Assembly (NCBI GenBank): GCA_016931875.1
Contig: JAFGDX010000132.1
Location: 1 to 10,813, forward strand
Length of the DNA stretch: 10,813 nt
Reading direction: 5' to 3'
From: Prolixibacteraceae bacterium
GTDB lineage: Bacteria > Bacteroidota > Bacteroidia > Bacteroidales > Prolixibacteraceae
Part shown: positions 1 to 6,275 of the stretch, one piece after another
How the letters are laid out: the number at the start of each line of letters is the position of its first letter
Numbering within the stretch: position 1 is the stretch's first letter
Position numbers and translations under genes: made by a program
Notes under the pieces: model-generated
Seen by the model: only the letters and a program-made list of their open reading frames with translations
Told to the model about the DNA's origin: nothing
Databases searched by the model: none

Positions 1-824
1 GTGAATCCGGAACAAATTTGAACAAGCGCACTGTCCAGTTCCGTGTCATCCGGATCAGTAACCGTTATTGTACCGGTTATATTTACTGCAGGCTCACCCT
101 CTGTAAATACCAGCGGAACGGTTTCCATACTGGCGAGAATTGGGGCATAGTTTGCCGGTGGCGCAGAACTTCCCTGCACTGTAATTTTGTCGAACGCAAA
201 TTCTTCACTACCATCTAATCCTGCCAGTCGCACTCTGACTGACAAGTTGGTGCCAATTCCGGGAACATTAAAAGTAAAATTGCCAAAGGTGGAGGAAATA
301 TCAGGTGCTCCTCCATCAGCAAGGCCATCGAGGTTGGTATCCTGACGCAAATAACCTCCAAATTCAGCATCGCCCACAAATTGTCCTATCGTGGTATAAG
401 CTCCGCCATCCCAACTTGTCTGGATTTTTATCGTGTCGGCCTGTTCCCACTGTGTCCCAGTTCGGCCGGTTGCCATATACAACGAAATGGAAATGCTGGA
501 ATACCCGGAAACATTAAGTGGATTTAATGTCAACATGGAAAAAGTTGCATTTGGGTTTGCGATAGATTCGATATCCTCACACACCCAAAACCAACTTCCC
601 TGAACATTGGATAGCACACTGCCAAATGTACCGCAGCTGCTGAAAGGAGCATTGTCGTTTGTCCGTAAAAAATAATCGCTGTTTACACAGTCTGAAAAGG
701 CGGTTGAATTATACCTGCTCCCTTCACCATCGGTTTCAAAGTCTTCAGTAAGAAGAGTGGTTTGAGCCGTTATGAGGGTAAAGGAAAGCAGATGAAGAAA
801 AGCAATAAGTATAATTTTTTTCAT
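1..824 (-). CDS. Large secreted protein, N-terminal part (jelly-roll-like domain plus start of a cadherin-like repeat)
   Basis: The minus-strand frame is open from an ATG at 822-824 to the left window edge, giving 274 codons with no stop, so the gene is cut by the window. Residues 1-20 form a signal peptide (MKK, hydrophobic stretch, LITA before Q21). Residues about 25-215 begin LLTEDFETDGEGSRYN and look like a beta-sandwich (jelly-roll) domain typical of secreted Bacteroidota proteins, closing with EEFAFDKITVQG. From about residue 220 a PILASME...NITGTITVTDPDDTEL segment resembles a cadherin-like/VCBS-type repeat, so tandem repeats and perhaps a type IX sorting domain are expected beyond the edge. 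It lies 81 bp downstream of the tail-collar pair on the same strand and is probably co-transcribed with them. The ligand is unknown; adhesion or surface binding is inference. Confidence 0.8.
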   Translation of the reverse strand, partial: MKKIILIAFLHLLSFTLITAQTTLLTEDFETDGEGSRYNSTAFSDCVNSDYFLRTNDNAPFSSCGTFGSVLSNVQGSWFWVCEDIESIANPNATFSMLTLNPLNVSGYSSISISLYMATGRTGTQWEQADTIKIQTSWDGGAYTTIGQFVGDAEFGGYLRQDTNLDGLADGGAPDISSTFGNFTFNVPGIGTNLSVRVRLAGLDGSEEFAFDKITVQGSSAPPANYAPILASMETVPLVFTEGEPAVNITGTITVTDPDDTELDSALVQICSGF

Positions 825-905
825 AATCTTGATTTAATTCTGAAATAGTATTTTACTGCTGAAATGCAGTTTCATATCCATCAAATGCTTCTGCAAATGA
901 TATTC

Positions 906-1445
906 TCAGCTTCGTGAAGGATAGATGCCTACCAGGGCAATAATAAAATTTACACACTGAAAAGGTTGAATGTTGGTATGTGGCTGACTGCCGCCAGCAA
1001 TAGTTACTGTTACATCCACATTTCCGCTTTTCATTTGTGTATTGGGTGTTTCAGCATAACCTTCAGCACCTCCTGTTAAGGTAGCCGGGACCTGCCCGCC
1101 CGGATTGGATTCATCGGGCTGACCATTTTTTGCCTGTAAGGTACCTGTTGCGGCGTGGGTATGCGAGGGCATCTCGGGTACTATAAGTGTCACCTGCTCG
1201 GTTCCGCCTTTTTGCCCCAGGCGGTATGATGACAAACCAGGTCCGTTTCCCGGATGAATTGCAGCCCTTCCGCGCAGATCGGGTAAGGCAAATGTAGTAC
1301 GTCCGTCGCCGCCGTATGTAGTTCCCAAAAGCGAGAACAAAGCCTGGTTGGTATTAATGGCAAGTAACTGACCATCGCACAGTGCCCAACCGCGGGGAGC
1401 AAAATTTCCGCCAAATATTTTAATTTCTCCTAAAAATGGTTCCAT
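906..1445 (-). CDS. Phage tail collar domain protein (Mdp-like), copy 2
   Basis: This 179-residue protein has the short tail-collar architecture (Phage Tail Collar family). The collar signature is at residues 1-65: GEIKIFGGNFAPRGWALCDG, then LFSLLGTTYGGDG and FALPDLRGRAAIHPG. The middle has a MPSHTH motif, and the C-terminus has QPFQCVNFIIALVGIYPSRS. No signal peptide or membrane segment is seen. Length matches the stand-alone microcystin-dependent-protein type rather than a phage fibre, which would carry the collar as one domain of a longer protein. The ATG at 1443-1445 lies 10 nt after the stop of the upstream paralogue, to which it is about 80% identical by eye, so the pair is a tandem duplication in one transcript. 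In phages the domain attaches fibres; the cellular role of these short bacterial forms is not established. Confidence 0.9.
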   Translation of the reverse strand: MEPFLGEIKIFGGNFAPRGWALCDGQLLAINTNQALFSLLGTTYGGDGRTTFALPDLRGRAAIHPGNGPGLSSYRLGQKGGTEQVTLIVPEMPSHTHAATGTLQAKNGQPDESNPGGQVPATLTGGAEGYAETPNTQMKSGNVDVTVTIAGGSQPHTNIQPFQCVNFIIALVGIYPSRS

Positions 1446-1455
1446 AATTTTCTGT

Positions 1456-1998
1456 TTAACTTCTTGAAGGGAAAATGCCTACCAATGCAATTATAAAATT
1501 AACACACTGAAAGGGCTGTACATTTGTGTGTGGTAAATTTCCCCCGGAATTATTTACCGTTACATCAACTCCTCCTGCTTTCATCGGTGTATTTGGAGTT
1601 TCGGCATAACCTTCAGTGCCGTTGGTTAAGGTTGCCGGGACCTGCCCCCCTGGATTTGATTCGTCGGGTTGTCCGTTCTTTGCCTGAATGGTGCCCGAGG
1701 CTGTATGACTATGGGAGGGCATTTGCTGTGCGGTAAGCGTAACTTGTTCCGCCCCGGCTTTCATTCCTAAAGAATACGAGGATAAACCCGGTCCGTGCCC
1801 CGGATGAATAGCTACCCGGCCCCGTAAATCGGGCAATGCAAAAGTGGTTATTCCATCACCGCCGTAAGTCGTTCCCAGAATAGAAAACAGAGCTGTATTT
1901 GTTGCTATGGGCAACAATTGTCCATCGCAAAATGCCCATCCGCGCGGAGCAAAATTTCCGCCAAACAATGTAATTTCTCCAATAAAAGGTTCTGACAT
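1456..1998 (-). CDS. Phage tail collar domain protein (Mdp-like), copy 1
   Basis: This 180-residue paralogue of the next gene has the same collar signature: GEITLFGGNFAPRGWAFCDG, then LGTTYGGDG and FALPDLRGRVAIHPG. It shares the MPSHSH motif and the same C-terminal block ending FPSRS. The segment QAKNGQPDESNPGGQVPATL (residues about 105-124) is identical between the copies at protein level. Most differences lie at residues 80-100 and 125-155, which probably form loops or surface. The ATG at 1996-1998 gives the MSEPF start usual for these proteins. The gene is 38 bp downstream of the substrate-binding-protein gene and 10 bp upstream of its duplicate. No export signal is visible, so if it acts outside the cell the route is unknown. 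No phage structural or lysis gene is nearby. Confidence 0.9.
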   Translation of the reverse strand: MSEPFIGEITLFGGNFAPRGWAFCDGQLLPIATNTALFSILGTTYGGDGITTFALPDLRGRVAIHPGHGPGLSSYSLGMKAGAEQVTLTAQQMPSHSHTASGTIQAKNGQPDESNPGGQVPATLTNGTEGYAETPNTPMKAGGVDVTVNNSGGNLPHTNVQPFQCVNFIIALVGIFPSRS

Positions 1999-2036
1999 AA
2001 TAATTTGATTTAATGATTAATACTAGTTGTTTAATG

Positions 2037-3287
2037 TTATGTGAAAAGATATGGATTTATAAAACCGGAGTGCAATCCTGTTTCCAACAAGGAAAAAATC
2101 TCTGTCAGGTTATCATCCGGCGAAAATTGATGCAAAACTATATTCTCCGGAAGATTAAAATTAGAGGAACGCGACTGACACAGAAAAACAGGACTCTTTA
2201 CCAGTCCCGACTGTTTATTGACAGAAACAGTTCCCGTTGGTGATTGAATTCTGCATGCTTCCAATGCATTCCTTAGAGCAATCCCCAAAGGAGGTTCGGC
2301 ACATCGGTTCACGGAATTACGCAGTAACAATCCCGATTGATATCCCAAAAAACCAAACTGGTCGGGGAGGCAGTGATATACAGTTTGATATGCGTGAATA
2401 AATTTTTTGTTTTCCTGTGTTTTTAGTCCCTGGTTCCACGAACTGAAATGTTCTGTCCCGTTTATCGATTCACCCAAATGTTTTATTCTGTTATCGTCTG
2501 CAGCAAAGGAGGTGGTTATCATAGGAATATGCAGACCATGGGAACGAATTTTTCCCAAAAAATGACTGAAAGGCTTGCCATTCAATAAAACAAAAATACC
2601 ATCAGGGTTGCGGTGTTTTATTGTGTTGATGGTTTTATCCCAAAAATTGTCTCCTCTGTGTCTGAAAACAAATGTATCGCTAATCGAACCACCGGCAGTT
2701 TCTACCCCTTTTCTGAAAGCAAATAATGTATCGTAGCCGCTGTCGGCCAGTGTGGTAACAATGCACACATTTTTTCCGTGTTTTGAAACCATATATTTCC
2801 CGGCCTCAAAAGAAGCCTGAAATAAATTCAGGGTATTAAAAAATAAAAAAGGATTCCTTCTGACTTCGGGGACCATAAAATTTTCGCCGGCGTTGGAGAT
2901 GAGTGCGGGCACTTCCGCGTTTTTCAAAATATTTCCAATACGTCCCGCCACTTCATTGCTCAATAATCCTGTAATTAAATCAACATGGTTTTCATTTATT
3001 AAACGATGAAGCGCTGCTTGTGCCGGCAAGGTTGTTCCGTTGTTTATGGTTTCGGTAATTAATTCTGTTTTTACGGTATTTGTTTTACCGCTGTCGATTC
3101 CCAGGCGCAATCCTTTTAAAAATGAATCGGGATAAGCTGAGTGTTGATTTGCCCGCGGTAAAATGACGCCAATTTTTACGGGAGTGTTACCTCTTTCTGT
3201 GGTTTCCGAATTACTGCTAACAGGTTTTAACAAAGAACCCGTCAGGCAAAATCCTGTCATCTTCAGGAAATTTCTTCTGTCTCTCAT
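2037..3287 (-). CDS. Tat-exported periplasmic substrate-binding protein, LivK-like (Peripla_BP_6 family)
   Basis: This 416-residue protein starts MRDRRNFLKMTG. The twin-arginine motif RRNFLK (residues 4-9) and a short hydrophobic run make a Tat signal, so it is probably exported folded. Mature domain 1 begins TPVKIGVILPRANQHSAYPDSFLKGLRLGID, the usual opening of branched-chain amino-acid-type binding proteins. It continues with VDLITGLLSNEVAGRI and EVPALISNAGENFM, a hinge near GKNVCIVTTLADSGYDTLFAFRKG, and the second lobe. Length matches the family. No ABC permease or ATPase gene adjoins it. Instead it heads a minus-strand run with the tail-collar genes 38 bp downstream, so it may act as a ligand sensor or binder rather than a transporter component. 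The ligand cannot be told from sequence. The ATG at 3285-3287 is chosen because it places the RR motif correctly. Confidence 0.82.
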   Translation of the reverse strand: MRDRRNFLKMTGFCLTGSLLKPVSSNSETTERGNTPVKIGVILPRANQHSAYPDSFLKGLRLGIDSGKTNTVKTELITETINNGTTLPAQAALHRLINENHVDLITGLLSNEVAGRIGNILKNAEVPALISNAGENFMVPEVRRNPFLFFNTLNLFQASFEAGKYMVSKHGKNVCIVTTLADSGYDTLFAFRKGVETAGGSISDTFVFRHRGDNFWDKTINTIKHRNPDGIFVLLNGKPFSHFLGKIRSHGLHIPMITTSFAADDNRIKHLGESINGTEHFSSWNQGLKTQENKKFIHAYQTVYHCLPDQFGFLGYQSGLLLRNSVNRCAEPPLGIALRNALEACRIQSPTGTVSVNKQSGLVKSPVFLCQSRSSNFNLPENIVLHQFSPDDNLTEIFSLLETGLHSGFINPYLFT

Positions 3288-3374
3288 TGGGAAATGTTGG
3301 TTTTATGTCTATGTCCATCCTAAATATTATGTAATTTAATACCTTTTTGTCTAAAATAAATAAGCATTTAATTT

Positions 3375-3382
3375 TATTTTTG
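3375..3382 (+). promoter_or_regulatory. Candidate Bacteroidota -7 element for the GNAT gene
   Basis: TATTTTTG matches the Bacteroidota primary-sigma -7 consensus TAnnTTTG exactly and lies 25 bp upstream of the ATG at 3408, giving a plausible short leader. The nearest upstream TTTG (3346-3349) is 25 bp away, somewhat longer than the usual -33/-7 spacing, and the region is very AT-rich, so a chance match is possible. Confidence 0.33.
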
Positions 3383-3407
3383 AATTAGTTTTAAATAACC
3401 ACAGAAC

Positions 3408-3881
3408 ATGGCCTTTTCGCTGCAAAAAATATCAGATGCTGACTTTCCTTTTTTAATGGAAGTATACAGAAGTACGCGTGAAAGAGAATTAGCAATCATA
3501 AACTGGTCAGAAATTCAAAAGGATAATTTTATTGAATTTCAGTTTAATGCCCAGCATAGTTATTATTTACATACATTTCCGGGGATAGATTTATTTATAG
3601 TAAAAAGAAAAACTGACAAAGTTGGACGTTTATATATTTGGAGAAACGGAGGAGAGATACGGATAGTAGATATCATCGTTCTTCCCCGATTCAGGAACCG
3701 CGGAATTGGTTCGGCCATTCTAAAACAGTTGGCTGAAGAGGCGGATCAAAAAAACAAAATGCTTACAATGCATGTTGAAAAACAAAATCCTGCAGTTGAT
3801 TTGTATGTGCGCTTTGGATTTGAACGGATAAAGGAGGAAGGTACTTATTTCTATATGGAGAGGAAACCTGCAAATTTATAA
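3408..3881 (+). CDS. GNAT family N-acetyltransferase
   Basis: This 157-residue protein is close to the single-domain GNAT length. The acetyl-CoA-binding motif A is the core IVDIIVLPRFRNRGIGSAIL (residues about 86-104), with the pyrophosphate loop RNRGIG at 96-101. Motif B follows as NPAVDLYVRFGF (127-138), the usual end of the fold, with the final strand at TYFYMERK. Acetyl transfer from acetyl-CoA to an amine is therefore expected, but the acceptor is unknown. It is divergent from the substrate-binding-protein/tail-collar operon across a 120-bp AT-rich intergenic region that must carry both promoters. Its position suggests, without proving, that it belongs to the same module, for example by modifying one of those proteins. 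It is probably cytoplasmic, as no signal peptide is present. Confidence 0.9.
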   Translation: MAFSLQKISDADFPFLMEVYRSTRERELAIINWSEIQKDNFIEFQFNAQHSYYLHTFPGIDLFIVKRKTDKVGRLYIWRNGGEIRIVDIIVLPRFRNRGIGSAILKQLAEEADQKNKMLTMHVEKQNPAVDLYVRFGFERIKEEGTYFYMERKPANL

Positions 3882-3882
3882 A

Positions 3883-3925
3883 ACAAAGCCCGTCGATAAT
3901 TCTGTATTCTACCAACAGGCTTTGT
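3883..3925 (+). repeat. Inverted repeat just after the GNAT stop
   Basis: ACAAAGCC (3883-3890) and GGCTTTGT (3918-3925) form an 8-bp perfect stem with a 27-nt loop, starting 1 nt past the GNAT stop codon. No T-tract follows, so it may be a 3' end stabiliser rather than a classical terminator. Confidence 0.4.
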
Positions 3926-3929
3926 GTAA

Positions 3930-3954
3930 AAATGAAATAGGGTTTATTTCATTT
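3930..3954 (+). terminator. AT-rich perfect hairpin downstream of GNAT
   Basis: AAATGAAATA (3930-3939), loop GGGTT, then TATTTCATTT (3945-3954) make a perfect 10-bp stem. It is AT-rich and lacks a following U-tract, so it may be a weak terminator or mRNA 3' structure. It lies about 50 bp after the GNAT stop with no gene overlapping on either strand. Confidence 0.45.
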
Positions 3955-4006
3955 CAAATTTAGAAAAAGTGAAGGATATTTCTGATTTTTTTTGCAAAAT
4001 CTTTTT

Positions 4007-4029
4007 TGTTGTAACAACATATTACAACA
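4007..4029 (+). promoter_or_regulatory. Perfect 8-bp hairpin in the GNAT-propeller intergenic region
   Basis: TGTTGTAA (4007-4014) and TTACAACA (4022-4029) are perfectly complementary around a 7-nt loop. It directly precedes two further, mutually exclusive hairpins. It could instead be a dyad operator on DNA; sequence alone does not decide. Confidence 0.35.
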
Positions 4030-4030
4030 G

Positions 4031-4067
4031 CAGGTGTTGGAAACGCCTGTATTAACAGGCAGTTTTT
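4031..4067 (+). terminator. Overlapping alternative hairpins ending in a U-tract (intrinsic terminator, possible attenuator)
   Basis: GCCTGT (4045-4050), loop ATTA, ACAGGC (4055-4060), then AGTTTTT make a compact rho-independent terminator on the plus strand. An earlier stem, CAGGTGTT (4031-4038) with AACGCCTG (4042-4049; one G-T wobble), uses the same GCCTG bases, so only one of the two can form at a time. This could simply end GNAT transcription. It is also the geometry of an antiterminator/terminator switch upstream of the propeller gene, whose ATG is 104 bp further on. A promoter upstream of 4031 would be needed for the latter and was not identified. Confidence 0.55.
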
Positions 4068-4171
4068 GCTTTTCGGATGGCGCTGATCTGTTCCGGAATA
4101 TTGAATAAATTTTTTAATTCACTTTTTTTTTCCATTTTTACTCCCACCATTATCAATTAACTTAGAACTGT

Positions 4172-5407
4172 ATGAAAAAAAGGTTTCTTTTGGTTTGTAC
4201 CCTTGTTCTCGGAATGGGGTCAATAGGTTTTCTGAAAGCGCAAAACTGGCCCGGCTGGCGAGGGCCAAACGGCGACGGGACAAGTGTAGAAACCAATCTG
4301 CCGGTTCAGTGGGATTCAACAGCAAATGTAATCTGGAAAACCAGGGTACCGGGGTTTGGGCATTCTTCGCCTGTTGTTTGGGGCGACAGGCTTTTTACGA
4401 TTACAGCCATCCACGAAACACAGGAAAGAGTATTGCTTTGTTATAATTGTGACAACGGTGAACTGATTTGGCAAACCGTAATGGTTAAAACCAAACTTGA
4501 AGATAAACACAGCGACAACAGCTATGCATCGGGAACACCGGCTACCGACGGGAACCTGGTATATGTGTCATTTTTGGAAGGTGAACATGTGGTAGTTGCT
4601 GCCTACGATTTTTCAGGAAAGAAAATATGGTCGCAAAAACCGGGTACTTTTTCAAGTCCGCACGGATACAGTTGTTCGCCTGTTTTGTTTGAAGACAAAG
4701 TGATGATTAACGGGAACAGTCTGGGCGATTCGTTTATGGCAGCGATGAATAAAACCACCGGGGAAATGATCTGGAAGGTGCCCCACGAAAAACCGGCACA
4801 CAGTTTTAGCACTCCCATCTTCAGGGAAATGGCCGGCAAAATGCAGATGATTTTTTGCGGGAACCAGGAAATCGCAGCCTATAATCCTGATAACGGGGAG
4901 AAAATCTGGTATGTAAACGGGCCTTCTGAAGATTTTTGTTCGAGTCCGGTTTATAATTCAAAAAACGATTTGGTGCTGGTCAGTAGTGCCTGGCCGCAAC
5001 GCCATTTGCTTGCCATAAAACCGGATGGGAGAGGGGATGTTTCGGAAAGCCATGTGGTTTGGAGAACCACCAAAGGAGCCTATTATGTGCCGTCGCCGGT
5101 TTGTACTGACGATTACCTGTTTACCACCATGACCAACGGACGTGTTCATTGTCTGGATGCAGCTACCGGCAATATAATTTGGCAGGAAGATTTGGGAAAA
5201 CAGTATTCTTCTCCGGTGCTGGCCAACGGACTGGTTTATATACCCAACGACGACGGGATGATTACAGTTATTCAACCGGGGCCGGAATTTACCGTAGTGG
5301 CAAAAAACGATATGGGTGAAAAAATGAATGCTTCGCCGGCCATAAGTAACGGGAAAATTTATTTGCGGGGGTATGAACACCTGTTTTGTATCGGGAAAAA
5401 CCAATAG
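4172..5407 (+). CDS. Secreted PQQ-type beta-propeller repeat protein
   Basis: This 411-residue protein has a signal peptide (MKKRFLLVCTLVLGMGSIG..., predicted cleavage after A23, before QNWPGWRGPNGDG). The NWPGWRGPNGDGTS opening is characteristic of PQQ-like propeller proteins widespread in Bacteroidota and Planctomycetota. Propeller blades recur about every 45-55 residues, each with an SSPV/SPVL-type strand and a G..IW strand: GELIWQT, GKKIWSQ, GEMIWKV, GEKIWYV, HVVWRT and GNIIWQE. This gives about seven or eight blades ending GYEHLFCIG. It is probably periplasmic or surface-exposed. Nothing shows whether it binds PQQ and oxidises a substrate or, like BamB, is a non-enzymatic scaffold. It is convergent with the sugar-oxidation genes, 30 bp from the lactonase stop, so it is not co-transcribed with them. 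Confidence 0.87.
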   Translation: MKKRFLLVCTLVLGMGSIGFLKAQNWPGWRGPNGDGTSVETNLPVQWDSTANVIWKTRVPGFGHSSPVVWGDRLFTITAIHETQERVLLCYNCDNGELIWQTVMVKTKLEDKHSDNSYASGTPATDGNLVYVSFLEGEHVVVAAYDFSGKKIWSQKPGTFSSPHGYSCSPVLFEDKVMINGNSLGDSFMAAMNKTTGEMIWKVPHEKPAHSFSTPIFREMAGKMQMIFCGNQEIAAYNPDNGEKIWYVNGPSEDFCSSPVYNSKNDLVLVSSAWPQRHLLAIKPDGRGDVSESHVVWRTTKGAYYVPSPVCTDDYLFTTMTNGRVHCLDAATGNIIWQEDLGKQYSSPVLANGLVYIPNDDGMITVIQPGPEFTVVAKNDMGEKMNASPAISNGKIYLRGYEHLFCIGKNQ

Positions 5408-5437
5408 CAAAAAACAACAGGCAAAGGATAATTTGAA

Positions 5438-6265
5438 TCACAGGCGGTACACCTTTGTTGCATTTTGGTATAAAATCAGTTGCTGTTCGGTTTTGCTTAA
5501 AGCTGAAATCTGCGATTTTACCATTTCAACCCAGTTTTTGTAGGTAGTGGCAACAAGGCAAACCGGCCAGTCGGAGCCAAACATCAGTCGTTGGGGGCCA
5601 AAGCTTTCCAAAACCACGTTAACATAAGGCTGAAGTTGCTCCACCGTCCAGGCGGTAAAATCGGCTTCGGTTACCATGCCGCTGATTTTGCAATACACAT
5701 TTTCGCGTTGGCTCAACTCGAAAATATGTTTTTGCCAGGGGTTGAGTTTGTTTTCCTTTATCCTGGGTTTGGCTATGTGGTTAAGTACAAAAATCTGGTT
5801 GGGATGCTGATCCACAAAACGGATGGTGTTGGGGAGCTGGTGTTCATAAATCAAAATATCATAAACCAGATTGTATTTTGCGAGCAAGTTTACTCCGTGG
5901 TTGAAATCTTTTCCTAAAATAAAGTCCGGATCAGTTTCAGCCTGCACCACATGTCGCACACCTTTTAGTAAATCGAAGGCAGAGTATTGGTCAAGAACCG
6001 TTTGAATATTTCCGGCGGCGAGTGGCACCCAGCCGACGATTCCTTTTATAAAACCATTTTCAGAAGCCATTTTCAGAAGCCAGCCGGTTTCTTCCAGACA
6101 TTGCCGTGCCTGAACCGAAACAACCCCTGTTACCTGGGTTTCTGTAATGGTTTGCTGCAAATCGGCCGGCAAAAAGTTTCGTCTGATGTTGGCCATGTCA
6201 TCGTTAATCCAGGCAAAATCTACCGGATTATACTTCCAAAAATGATGATGTGTATCGATTATCAT
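5438..6265 (-). CDS. L-fuconolactonase-like amidohydrolase (COG3618/Amidohydro_2)
   Basis: This is a 275-residue TIM-barrel metal-dependent hydrolase. Visible metal-site features are the HxH in MIIDTHHHFW (H6, H8), H163 in LNHIAKP and D232 in FGSDWPV. KGVRHVVQ (101-108) is also typical of the L-fucono-1,5-lactonase/2-pyrone-dicarboxylate lactonase group. The ATG at 6263-6265 is chosen because the family begins M-I-I-D-T-H-x-H. A longer GTG start at 6295 would add ten residues, overlap the upstream gene and put nothing recognisable in front. The start is 10 nt after the aldo/keto reductase stop, so the two are translationally linked. Expected reaction: sugar lactone + water to aldonate, directly using the product of the upstream dehydrogenase. 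L-fucose is the likeliest substrate family, but rhamnose, galactose or arabinose lactones are possible. Confidence 0.82.
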   Translation of the reverse strand: MIIDTHHHFWKYNPVDFAWINDDMANIRRNFLPADLQQTITETQVTGVVSVQARQCLEETGWLLKMASENGFIKGIVGWVPLAAGNIQTVLDQYSAFDLLKGVRHVVQAETDPDFILGKDFNHGVNLLAKYNLVYDILIYEHQLPNTIRFVDQHPNQIFVLNHIAKPRIKENKLNPWQKHIFELSQRENVYCKISGMVTEADFTAWTVEQLQPYVNVVLESFGPQRLMFGSDWPVCLVATTYKNWVEMVKSQISALSKTEQQLILYQNATKVYRL

Positions 6266-6275
6266 AATTGTGTTT

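Noticed and set aside
906..1998. Prophage or phage tail remnant
   Set aside because: Both collar genes are intact, short, duplicated and conserved, and they are embedded among secreted-protein genes. No other phage gene is visible.
5422..5457. CAAAGG/CCTTTG stem between the convergent propeller and lactonase genes, with a T-run on the minus strand
   Set aside because: A 6-bp stem with a 24-nt loop that overlaps the lactonase stop is too weak to call a terminator.
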